Origin: JANMEX01 sp031423755
Lineage (GTDB): Bacteria > Pseudomonadota > Alphaproteobacteria > Rhizobiales > Rhizobiaceae
Direction: 5' to 3'
DNA length: 5,485 nucleotides
Assembly: GCA_031423755.1 (NCBI GenBank)
Contig: JANPGC010000220.1
Location: 1 to 5,485, forward strand
A program made the translations under genes and the position numbers. The notes beneath the pieces were generated by a model. It did no database searches and was not told where the DNA came from. It was given only the letters and a program-made list of their open reading frames with translations. Shown piece after piece: positions 1 through 5,485 of the stretch; the stretch's first letter is position 1, and each line of letters starts with the position of its first letter.

Positions 1-60
1 CCGATCTTCCCCCTTGAGGGGAAGATGTCCGACAGGACAGAAGGGGGTGCCCCGGTGGTG
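1..60. repeat. Compound palindromic intergenic repeat
   Basis: This stretch contains two adjacent inverted repeats. The first is a perfect 9-bp stem (4-12 with 18-26) around a 5-base loop. The second is a perfect 5-bp stem (26-30 with 35-39) around a 4-base loop. A third, competing pairing is possible between 9-15 (CCCCCTT) and 41-47 (AAGGGGG), which would enclose the second hairpin. There is no T-tract, so it does not look like an intrinsic terminator. From memory, very similar G/C-rich palindromes recur between genes in Mesorhizobium and related genomes, often near DUF559 genes, but copy number cannot be tested in one window. The element may extend left of the window. Confidence 0.6.
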
Positions 61-77
61 TCCAGAGCCGCTGCTCC

Positions 78-461
78 ATGAACCACAAGATCATCTCCCC
101 GCGTACGCGGAGCATCGCAAAATCCATGCGGTCAAACATGACAGATGCGGAGCTTAAACTTTGGAACGCGGTGCGCGCGCACCGGCTCATGGACCTGTCT
201 TTTCGCAGGCAAATGCCCATCGCTGGTTTCATCGTGGATTTTGCCTGCCCTTCCGGGAAGCTGATCGTTGAACTTGACGGCTCCCATCACGGCGTGCCCG
301 AAAATGCTGAAGCTGACCTGAAAAGAGCGCAGGCGCTTGAGAAACTAGGCTGGACTGTCATCCGTTTCTGGAACGATGACGTCTTGAAAGACATAGACGG
401 AGTTTGCCAGCACATCATCACTGTTGCAGGCTTGGCCGACGCTGCTACGGAGCGCCCATGA
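78..461 (+). CDS. DUF559 family protein, Vsr/restriction-endonuclease-like fold
   Basis: This 127-residue protein matches the DUF559 family, small single-domain proteins related in fold to Vsr (very short patch repair) endonuclease. An N-terminal helix (about 20-35, NMTDAELKLWNAVR) leads to the core strands FRRQMPIAGFIVDF (42-55) and KLIVELDG (61-68). D54, E65 and D67 sit where PD-(D/E)XK-type nucleases bind metal, so all likely active-site acids are present. H70/H71 and the closing GWTVIRFWN (91-99) are also family-typical. Length is normal for the family, so it appears intact. The start at 78 lacks a clear Shine-Dalgarno; later ATGs at 126 and 138 are possible but would cut the conserved N-terminus. 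Its stop overlaps the hisZ start. The biological role of DUF559 proteins is not established, and nuclease activity here is inferred from fold. The gene is probably an insertion at the head of the histidine genes. Confidence 0.88.
   Translation: MNHKIISPRTRSIAKSMRSNMTDAELKLWNAVRAHRLMDLSFRRQMPIAGFIVDFACPSGKLIVELDGSHHGVPENAEADLKRAQALEKLGWTVIRFWNDDVLKDIDGVCQHIITVAGLADAATERP
447..452 (+). promoter_or_regulatory. Ribosome binding site of hisZ, inside the DUF559 gene
   Basis: ACGGAG lies 5 bases before the ATG at 458 and falls within the last codons of the DUF559 gene. It supports starting hisZ at 458 rather than at the in-frame ATG at 404, and it suggests that hisZ translation is coupled to that of the upstream gene. 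Confidence 0.6.
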
Positions 462-1600
462 CCCGCGCCCCATCCTTCGCCTCCACCCTGCAAACCTACA
501 TGGCCGCCCGCAACACAAGCGCGGTGACCATCCCCGTCATCCAGCCTGCGGCTCCATTCCTGGACATGGCAGGCGAGGACCTGCGCCGCCGGATATTCCT
601 CACTGAATCCGAGACGGGCGAAACGCTGTGCCTGCGGCCGGAGTTCACCATTCCGGTCTGCCTTGACCACATTGCCAATGGCTCGCACACACCCGCGCGC
701 TATGCCTATCTTGGCGAAGTCTTCCGACAGCGCCGCGCGGGCGGCTCGGAGTTCTATCAGGCGGGCATCGAGGATCTGGGTGACGTGGACATCGCCAGTG
801 CCGACGCCCGTTCGTTGAGCGAAGCCGCTGCCATGGTCCGGCTTGCGGCGCCCAATGCGCAACTTGAAATCCTGCTTGGCGATCAGACGATCTTCGAAGC
901 GGTGTTGAAGGCGCTCGGCCTGCCGCGCGGCTGGCGCATGCGGCTGGCGCGGACATTCGGAAATGCGGCGCTTTTGAAGGAGACACTGACGGCTCTTTCC
1001 GGCGAGCGCCCGCTGCCGGATTTGACGCCGGATATGGCAAGACTCGCATCGAAGGGCGATCAAGCCAAGCTCGCCGCCGCCATCGCTGCCGAGATGCAAA
1101 GCATAGGCTTCCCCGCCCATGCTGGCCGCTCGCCCGAGGATATTGCGCTCCGGCTGATTGAAAAGACCGAGCTGGCGGCTGTGAAGCTGAGCAAAAAGCA
1201 ATTTGCCGCGCTGAGCGAGTTCCTTGCAATCCGCGAGTCGCTGGACACTGCCGCCGAACATTTGCAGGCCTTTTCGGCCGCTGCCGGCATCAAACTGGAC
1301 GGGGCGTTGGAAGCGTTCACCAGACGCGTGGACCGCATGGCAACGCTTGGCCTGCCGCCAAGCGATGTGACCTATGATGCCGCTTTTGGCCGTCCGCTGG
1401 ATTATTACACCGGCCTTGTCTTCGAAATCCGCCAACGTGGCACAGCCGAGCCGGGCACCAAGCTTGAGGGCGGGGCGCAAAATCCGGCCCTCGCAGGTGG
1501 CGGGCGCTATGACAGATTGTTGACGCTGCTCGGCGCGGAAAAGCCGATCCCGGGCGTTGGCTTTTCGCTGTGGCTGGACCGGTTGGAGGCGCTGGCATGA
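458..1600 (+). CDS. hisZ: ATP phosphoribosyltransferase regulatory subunit HisZ
   Basis: HisZ is a catalytically inactive histidyl-tRNA-synthetase paralogue that binds short-form HisG. Together they make the enzyme joining ATP and PRPP in the first step of histidine synthesis in the cytoplasm. The 380-residue protein shows the class II synthetase core: a motif-2-like region with RPEFTIPV (60-67), YLGEVFRQRR (84-93) and EFYQAGIEDLG (98-108). The later segments GRPLDYYTGLVFEI (311-324) and AGGGRYDRLL (346-355) correspond to the two HisS histidine-binding motifs, followed by a motif-3-like PGVGFSLWLDRLE (365-377). The protein ends there, with no C-terminal anticodon-binding domain, which separates it from true HisS. 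The start at 458 follows ACGGAG and gives the expected N-terminus; an in-frame ATG at 404 would add 18 unlikely residues overlapping the DUF559 gene. It overlaps hisG by 4 bases. In many rhizobia hisS lies just upstream, which cannot be seen here. Confidence 0.95.
   Translation: MTRAPSFASTLQTYMAARNTSAVTIPVIQPAAPFLDMAGEDLRRRIFLTESETGETLCLRPEFTIPVCLDHIANGSHTPARYAYLGEVFRQRRAGGSEFYQAGIEDLGDVDIASADARSLSEAAAMVRLAAPNAQLEILLGDQTIFEAVLKALGLPRGWRMRLARTFGNAALLKETLTALSGERPLPDLTPDMARLASKGDQAKLAAAIAAEMQSIGFPAHAGRSPEDIALRLIEKTELAAVKLSKKQFAALSEFLAIRESLDTAAEHLQAFSAAAGIKLDGALEAFTRRVDRMATLGLPPSDVTYDAAFGRPLDYYTGLVFEIRQRGTAEPGTKLEGGAQNPALAGGGRYDRLLTLLGAEKPIPGVGFSLWLDRLEALA
1585..1589 (+). promoter_or_regulatory. 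Ribosome binding site of hisG, inside hisZ
   Basis: GGAGG sits 7 bases before the ATG at 1597, within the last codons of hisZ. It fixes the hisG start at 1597 in preference to the in-frame ATG at 1570. Confidence 0.75.
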
Positions 1601-2286
1601 CCATCACTATCGCCATCCCGTCCAAAGGCCGGATGAAAGACGACACGCTCGCCGCCTTTGCCAAGGCCGGTCTCGAGGTTTTGCCGCCGAAGGACGCGCG
1701 ATCCTACCGCACCAAGGCAAAGGACAGGGACGACATCGATATTGCCCTTTTATCTGCCTCCGAAATCGCCCGCGAACTGGTCGCAGGTTCCATCGATTTC
1801 GGCGTCACGGGCGAAGATTTGATACGGGAATCTTCTGCCAATTGGGCGGGCAAGATGGAGATTTGCGCGCGGCTTGGCTTTGGGTTGGCAGATGTTGTAG
1901 TGGCTGTGCCCGACCATTGGCATGACGTGGAAACCATGGCCGACCTTGACGATGTCGCTGCCGACTTCCGCCACCGTCACGGCCGACGCCTGCGCATCGC
2001 CACCAAATATTGGCGGCTGACGCAAGGGTTTTTCAGTCAGTTGCATGGCATTCAGGTCTATCAGATTGTCGAAAGCCTCGGCGCCACGGAAGGCGCGCCC
2101 GCGGCCGGTCTTGCCGATCTGATTGTCGATATCACATCGACCGGTTCGACACTGACTGCCAACAGTCTGAAAGTCCTGTCAGATGGTGTGATCCTCAAAT
2201 CGCAAGCCTGTCTTGTGCTGTCGCGGAAAGATCGCAGCGCTGATGATATGCTGTCGATATCAAGGGTGCTTGAGGCGATCAGGTGA
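1597..2286 (+). CDS. hisG: ATP phosphoribosyltransferase catalytic subunit HisG, short form
   Basis: HisG transfers the phosphoribosyl group of PRPP to ATP, giving phosphoribosyl-ATP, the committed and histidine-inhibited step of histidine synthesis. At 229 residues it is the short form, which lacks the C-terminal histidine-sensing domain of the roughly 290-300-residue long form and relies on HisZ. Visible family features are the N-terminal ITIAIPSKGRMKDDTLAAF (3-21), LLSASEIARELVAGSIDFGVTGEDL (51-75), the RIATKYWRLT segment (133-142) and the PRPP-binding loop DLIVDITSTGSTL (174-186). The start at 1597 is set by GGAGG 7 bases upstream and by the ATGA overlap with hisZ. The gene is the last of the rightward cluster and ends 5 bases from the convergent PAP2 gene, with no obvious terminator in between. 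All main motifs are intact. Confidence 0.96.
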   Translation: MTITIAIPSKGRMKDDTLAAFAKAGLEVLPPKDARSYRTKAKDRDDIDIALLSASEIARELVAGSIDFGVTGEDLIRESSANWAGKMEICARLGFGLADVVVAVPDHWHDVETMADLDDVAADFRHRHGRRLRIATKYWRLTQGFFSQLHGIQVYQIVESLGATEGAPAAGLADLIVDITSTGSTLTANSLKVLSDGVILKSQACLVLSRKDRSADDMLSISRVLEAIR

Positions 2287-2291
2287 GGAAT

Positions 2292-3377
2292 CTAGAGCGG
2301 GTTCGCCGTGCGCTTGGTGTGCCAGCCGGTAAATTTCCAGATGCCGATGACGATCAGCGCCGAGAGGTAGCCGTCCGCTGCATAGTGCCAGCCAAGATGG
2401 ACCGAGCCGATAAAGATGGTCAGCGCATAAGCTGCGGCGAGCCATTTGAGCACCGCGCCGGCGTGGCGGGCGGCGAGAAACATGAGCACGCAGATGGCAT
2501 TGTGCATCGAAGGCATGGCAGAAATGCCGGAAATCACACCGTCGGACGAATCGATATAGGCTGCCCAGAGCTGATCGCGGATCATTATGGTTCTGAGTGC
2601 GCTTTGGGCATTGACAGCCTCGAGCTGGGCAACCAGCGGCGTGAATTCCGAGACGCCGCCGTAAAGCCGGTCGAAATAGATCGGCCCGGCCGAAGAGAAG
2701 GCGACCGCCATAACGCTGCCGATCAAGATCCATGCCATGATGAAAGACAGCAGATAGCGGTGACGCCAGACATTGTGGCCGGGAATGAGCGCGACTGCAG
2801 CGGTCGAAGTGAAGATGACCGGGAACCAGAGGTAATAGAACTGGTCGATCTTGACTGTGAAGTCGCCGTAACCGGTGAACGCAGCGATGATTTTCCATGG
2901 CGCCTGGCCGAAGTGAATCGCCCGGTCGAAATCTGCAATCGAGGCGTCCCAAACGAAGGGATTGATCGCCGGGATGTTGGATTTGAAGCTCGGAAAGGTG
3001 AACATGAACACGCCGACGAGCAAAACAGTCGGCACGGCGCGGACAAGGTTCTGCCGCTTCATCAGCACGTGGAATATATAGTCGATGGTCTGCGAGGCTG
3101 ACCGCGTCTGCGCAAATTTGGCAATCGTGTGCGCCACGAGGGCAAAACATATCGACAGGCCGCTGAAAGACAGAAGCTGGATGATCGTTATCGCGGTCAG
3201 GAGGCTTGGGTTGGGCAGGAACATTGCGCCAAACGAGATGAACAGCAGCGTCAGAAGCACAAAAGCCGCCTGGCCGCTTAGCAGCGGCGTGTTCACGCGG
3301 AATCGGTGCCAAGGCGTATCCAGCCGGACAGCGCGCCAGATGGATGGGGCCGGTTTTATCTGCACATTTTCGGACAT
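2292..3377 (-). CDS. PAP2-superfamily integral membrane protein (Aur1/PAP2_3-like)
   Basis: This 361-residue protein has about seven or eight hydrophobic segments (near 36-54, 61-85, 112-129, 183-199, 208-228, 293-304, 308-326 and 337-350), so it should sit in the inner membrane. The C-terminal half carries PAP2 phosphatase/transferase signatures: SGISAMPSMHNA (283-294) with H292, and SVHLGWHYAADG (325-336) with the likely nucleophile H331 and partner D335. The classical first motif (KxxxxxxRP) is not evident. This, with the PSMH and HxGWHYxxDG pattern, points to the Aur1/inositolphosphotransferase-like branch (PAP2_3) rather than classic lipid phosphatases. Members act on lipid phosphates or move phospho-head-groups, but the substrate here cannot be read from sequence. 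The start at 3377 follows AAAAAGG at a 10-base spacing. The gene lies downstream of the doxX terminator and converges on hisG. No promoter is clear. Confidence 0.88.
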   Translation of the reverse strand: MSENVQIKPAPSIWRAVRLDTPWHRFRVNTPLLSGQAAFVLLTLLFISFGAMFLPNPSLLTAITIIQLLSFSGLSICFALVAHTIAKFAQTRSASQTIDYIFHVLMKRQNLVRAVPTVLLVGVFMFTFPSFKSNIPAINPFVWDASIADFDRAIHFGQAPWKIIAAFTGYGDFTVKIDQFYYLWFPVIFTSTAAVALIPGHNVWRHRYLLSFIMAWILIGSVMAVAFSSAGPIYFDRLYGGVSEFTPLVAQLEAVNAQSALRTIMIRDQLWAAYIDSSDGVISGISAMPSMHNAICVLMFLAARHAGAVLKWLAAAYALTIFIGSVHLGWHYAADGYLSALIVIGIWKFTGWHTKRTANPL

Positions 3378-3420
3378 GGATTCGCGACCTTTTTCACCAC
3401 CATAAACAGGCCCGGTTAAG

Positions 3421-3460
3421 ACAAAAATAAAGCCCGCAGGCTGGCTGCGGGCTTTTCAGA
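3421..3460 (-). terminator. Intrinsic terminator downstream of doxX
   Basis: A perfect 10-bp stem (3430-3439 with 3445-3454; AAGCCCGCAG arm) surrounds a 5-base loop. Read on the minus strand it is followed by TTTATTTTTGT, a good U-tract, and it begins about 30 bases past the doxX stop. It should separate doxX from the PAP2 gene, although partial read-through could still feed that gene. The plus-strand side has only a short TTTT. Confidence 0.85.
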
Positions 3461-3484
3461 AAATCAGAGATGTTTGCTTCGGCG

Positions 3485-3880
3485 TTAAGCGCGCTTTGCA
3501 TCCACCGAATAGGCACCGGCACCGGAAGCTGCCAAAGCGAGAAAGCCGCCTGCAAGGCCGAGGTTCTTGAAGAACATGATCATCTGCATGCCGCTGGTAT
3601 CGCCAGCAGCGCCGGCATAGTGGAAAACAAATCCGGTGAACACGCAGAACGCAGCCAGCGCAATGGCAGCCCATTTGGTCTGGAAGCCGACGAGAATGGC
3701 AATGCCGGCGACGACTTCAAAAATCGCAGCGGCCCAAGCCAGCAATGTTCCTGCAGGCAGGCCCATGGCCGAAATGTAGCCTGCAGTGCCTTCGATGGCT
3801 CCAAACTTGGAAACGCCTGCGGGGATGAAAACGATTGCGAGCAGAATGCGGGCCAGCAAGGTGAGGACGGAATTGGACAT
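3485..3880 (-). CDS. DoxX family membrane protein
   Basis: The 131-residue protein has four predicted transmembrane helices (about 5-22, 44-66, 69-89 and 103-120), the standard DoxX layout and length. Family-typical features are RILLAIVFIPAGVSKF (11-26) after a short N-terminus, an acidic residue in helix 2 (IFEVVAGIAILVGF, 53-66) and FFKNLGLAGGFLAL (103-116). DoxX proteins are inner-membrane proteins. In Mycobacterium tuberculosis one forms a redox-protective complex with SodA and SseA, but most bacterial members have no assigned function, so no precise role is claimed. The start at 3880 is supported by AAAGG 8 bases upstream. The same frame stays open much further upstream, into groEL, but that extension has no family character. 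The gene has its own likely promoter and terminator and appears to be monocistronic, about 150 bases downstream of groEL. Confidence 0.9.
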   Translation of the reverse strand: MSNSVLTLLARILLAIVFIPAGVSKFGAIEGTAGYISAMGLPAGTLLAWAAAIFEVVAGIAILVGFQTKWAAIALAAFCVFTGFVFHYAGAAGDTSGMQMIMFFKNLGLAGGFLALAASGAGAYSVDAKRA

Positions 3881-3920
3881 TGGGAATACCTTTGTGTTGA
3901 GTCTGAAAATGTCTCTAACA

Positions 3921-3949
3921 AAATAGGATTGCACATAAAAGGCGAACAA
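3921..3949 (-). promoter_or_regulatory. Candidate sigma-70-type promoter of doxX
   Basis: On the minus strand, TTGTTC (3949-3944) and CTATTT (3926-3921) are separated by 17 bases, close to the alphaproteobacterial pattern TTGAC(N)17CTATAT. Transcription would start near 3914, leaving a leader of about 35 bases before the ATG at 3880. It sits between the groEL terminator and doxX, where a promoter is expected. The assignment is by eye only. Confidence 0.4.
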
Positions 3950-3974
3950 TCCAGACAGATTGTCAACAGATAAT

Positions 3975-4004
3975 GAACAAAAAGGGCGGCATCGCTGCCG
4001 CCCC
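3975..4004 (-). terminator. Intrinsic terminator of groEL
   Basis: A perfect 8-bp G/C-rich stem (3984-3991 with 3996-4003; GGGCGGCA arm) surrounds a TCGC loop. On the minus strand it is followed by TTTTTGTT. It starts about 28 bases after the groEL stop and should end the groES-groEL transcript before doxX. Confidence 0.88.
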
Positions 4005-4031
4005 TCGATTGTAAGAAATGAGCGTTTGGAC

Positions 4032-5485
4032 TTAGAAGTCCATGCCGCCGCCCATGCCGCCCATGCCGCCTGGCATGCCGCCGCCGCCAGCGCCGGAGTC
4101 CTTCTTCGGAGCTTCGGCAATCATGGCTTCGGTGGTGACGAGAAGACCGGCAACCGAGGCCGCATCCTGCAATGCAGTGCGGACAACCTTGACCGGATCG
4201 ACAATGCCCATGACGACCATGTCGCCATATTCACCGGTCTGCGCGTTGTAGCCATAGTTCGGGTTCTTGTTCTCAAGCACCTTGCCGACAACAATCGAGG
4301 CTTCCGCGCCTGCGTTCGTTGCGATCTGGCGGGCCGGGGACTGGAGAGCGCGGCGAACGATGTTGATGCCGGCTTCCTGGTCTTCGTTTGCGCCCTTGAC
4401 CTTGATGTTGACGGACGAGCGCAGCAGAGCCGAACCGCCGCCAGCGACAATGCCTTCTTCGACAGCAGCGCGGGTTGCGTTGAGCGCGTCATCAACGCGG
4501 TCCTTCTTTTCCTTGACTTCGACTTCGGTCGAACCGCCGACCTTGATGACGGCAACGCCGCCGGCAAGCTTGGCAAGACGTTCCTGCAGCTTTTCCTTGT
4601 CGTAGTCAGAGGTGGTCTCTTCGATCTGGCCCTTGATCTGGGCAACGCGGGCGGTAATTTCCGCCTTCTTGCCAGCGCCGTCGATGATGGTGGTGTTTTC
4701 CTTCGAGATCGAAATCTTCTTGGCGCGGCCAAGCATGGCGAGCGTCACGTTTTCGAGCTTGATGCCGATATCTTCGGAAATAACCTGACCGCCGGTCAGG
4801 ATCGCGATGTCTTCAAGCATCGCCTTGCGGCGATCGCCAAAGCCCGGCGCCTTGACAGCGGCAATCTTGAGGCCGCCACGCAGCTTGTTGACAACGAGCG
4901 TGGCAAGAGCCTCGCCTTCGACGTCTTCTGAGATGATGACGAGCGGCTTGGAGGTCTGGACCACAGCTTCAAGGATCGGCAGCATGGCCTGAAGGTTCGA
5001 CAGCTTCTTCTCGTGGAGAAGGATGTAGGCATCGTCGAGATCAGCAACCATCTTGTCGGCGTTGGTCACGAAGTATGGCGACAGGTAGCCGCGGTCAAAC
5101 TGCATGCCTTCGACGACTTCGAGTTCGGTCTCGGCGGTCTTGGCTTCCTCAACGGTGATGACGCCTTCGTTGCCGACCTTCTGCATTGCCTTGGCAATCA
5201 TCTCGCCAATGGTCGTCTCGCCGTTGGCCGAAATTGTTCCAACCTGGGCAACTTCTTCCGATGTCTTGATCTTCTTGGCCTTCTTGATGAGATCGGCAAC
5301 GACCTCGGCAACAGCCAGATCAATGCCGCGCTTCAGATCCATCGGGTTCATGCCGGCGGCAACAGCCTTGCCGCCTTCCTGAACGATGGACTGGGCGAGA
5401 ACGGTGGCAGTCGTCGTGCCATCGCCAGCGATGTCATTGGTCTTGGACGCGACTTCGCGCAGCATCTGCGCGCCCATGTTCTCGA
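4032..5485 (-). CDS. groEL: Chaperonin GroEL (60 kDa), 5' end missing at window edge
   Basis: GroEL forms the double-ring cytoplasmic chaperonin that folds proteins in an ATP-driven cycle with the GroES lid. The gene runs off the right edge. The first whole codons are E-N-M-G, matching about residue 67 onward of E. coli GroEL, so the equatorial N-terminus and the first ATP-binding loop are outside the window. Visible are the ATP-site loop AGDGTTTATVL just after the edge, the apical-domain segment AAVKAPGFGDRRKAMLEDIA, the intermediate-domain RVDDALNATRAAVEEG with the catalytic aspartate, GIVAGGG, NYGYNAQTGEYGDM, and a C-terminal Gly-Gly-Met tail ending in MDF. The inferred full length is about 549 residues, normal for the family. 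The wording of the C-terminal third resembles Mesorhizobium/Phyllobacteriaceae GroEL as I recall it. groES is expected just upstream, beyond 5485, along with any heat-shock control. Rhizobia often have several groEL copies, and which one this is cannot be told. Confidence 0.98.
   Translation of the reverse strand, partial: ENMGAQMLREVASKTNDIAGDGTTTATVLAQSIVQEGGKAVAAGMNPMDLKRGIDLAVAEVVADLIKKAKKIKTSEEVAQVGTISANGETTIGEMIAKAMQKVGNEGVITVEEAKTAETELEVVEGMQFDRGYLSPYFVTNADKMVADLDDAYILLHEKKLSNLQAMLPILEAVVQTSKPLVIISEDVEGEALATLVVNKLRGGLKIAAVKAPGFGDRRKAMLEDIAILTGGQVISEDIGIKLENVTLAMLGRAKKISISKENTTIIDGAGKKAEITARVAQIKGQIEETTSDYDKEKLQERLAKLAGGVAVIKVGGSTEVEVKEKKDRVDDALNATRAAVEEGIVAGGGSALLRSSVNIKVKGANEDQEAGINIVRRALQSPARQIATNAGAEASIVVGKVLENKNPNYGYNAQTGEYGDMVVMGIVDPVKVVRTALQDAASVAGLLVTTEAMIAEAPKKDSGAGGGGMPGGMGGMGGGMDF
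4041..4088 (-). repeat. Gly/Met-rich C-terminal repeat of groEL
   Basis: This low-complexity stretch encodes the flexible GGM-type tail (GGGGMPGGMGGMGGGM) that projects into the chaperonin cavity in characterised GroELs. The repeated GCCGCCCAT-like units in the DNA are explained by this coding repeat. Confidence 0.85.

Noticed and set aside
1..30. The 9-bp hairpin at the left edge as an intrinsic terminator for an upstream gene
   Set aside because: No T-tract follows the stem on either strand, and the flanking second palindrome fits an intergenic repeat better.
404..457. Longer hisZ starting at the in-frame ATG at 404
   Set aside because: The extra 18 residues (His/Cys/Arg-rich) have no HisZ character and would overlap the DUF559 gene. 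The ATG at 458 has a well-placed ACGGAG and an ATGA overlap.
287..1480. 397-codon open frame on the minus strand opposite hisZ
   Set aside because: It is a shadow of GC-rich coding sequence. Its translation is Arg/Gly/Ala-rich with no recognisable domain, while the plus strand encodes a clear HisZ.
2291..2300. TCTAGAGC at the hisG/PAP2 junction as part of a common rhizobial intergenic repeat
   Set aside because: Only the first few bases match what I remember of such repeats. It covers the PAP2 stop codon and coding sequence, so chance is more likely.
2283..3101. 272-codon plus-strand frame antisense to the PAP2 gene, and a 350-codon minus-strand frame at 2260-3312
   Set aside because: Both are out-of-frame shadows with charged, low-quality translations. 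The 361-residue frame has membrane helices and PAP2 motifs.
3881..4120. Upstream extension of the doxX frame to an ATG at 4120
   Set aside because: It would run through the groEL terminator and into the groEL 3' end, and the added residues have no family similarity. The ATG at 3880 has a good ribosome binding site and gives the normal DoxX length.
3960..4931. 323-codon plus-strand frame antisense to groEL
   Set aside because: The opposite strand is unmistakably GroEL. This translation is rich in Asp/Ala/Arg from complementary codons and has no domain.

Overview
The window looks like a chromosomal housekeeping segment from an alphaproteobacterium of the order Hyphomicrobiales (Rhizobiales), most likely near Mesorhizobium or Phyllobacterium. 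This rests on the HisZ, short HisG and GroEL sequence types, moderately high GC by eye, and a G/C-rich palindromic repeat at the left edge that resembles intergenic repeats I recall from that group. The genus is an inference and was not searched.

Layout, left to right. Positions 1-60 hold a compound palindromic repeat. A rightward cluster follows: a small DUF559 (Vsr/endonuclease-like) gene (78-461), hisZ (458-1600) and hisG (1597-2286). Each junction is a 4-base ATGA stop/start overlap, so the three are probably co-transcribed and translationally coupled. Five bases after hisG lies the 3' end of a leftward PAP2-superfamily membrane protein gene (2292-3377). Further right, also leftward, are a DoxX-family membrane protein gene (3485-3880) with its own likely promoter and terminator, and groEL (4032 to the right edge, lacking about its first 67 codons) with a strong terminator.

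HisZ and the short HisG together form the ATP phosphoribosyltransferase that begins histidine synthesis. GroEL is the chaperonin, whose groES partner would normally lie just beyond the right edge. The PAP2 and DoxX proteins are predicted inner-membrane proteins of uncertain substrate. No tRNA, rRNA, CRISPR array or recognisable transposase was seen. Most of the window is ordinary core genome. The part most worth a second look is the left edge, where a palindromic repeat plus a nuclease-like gene abuts and overlaps the histidine genes.
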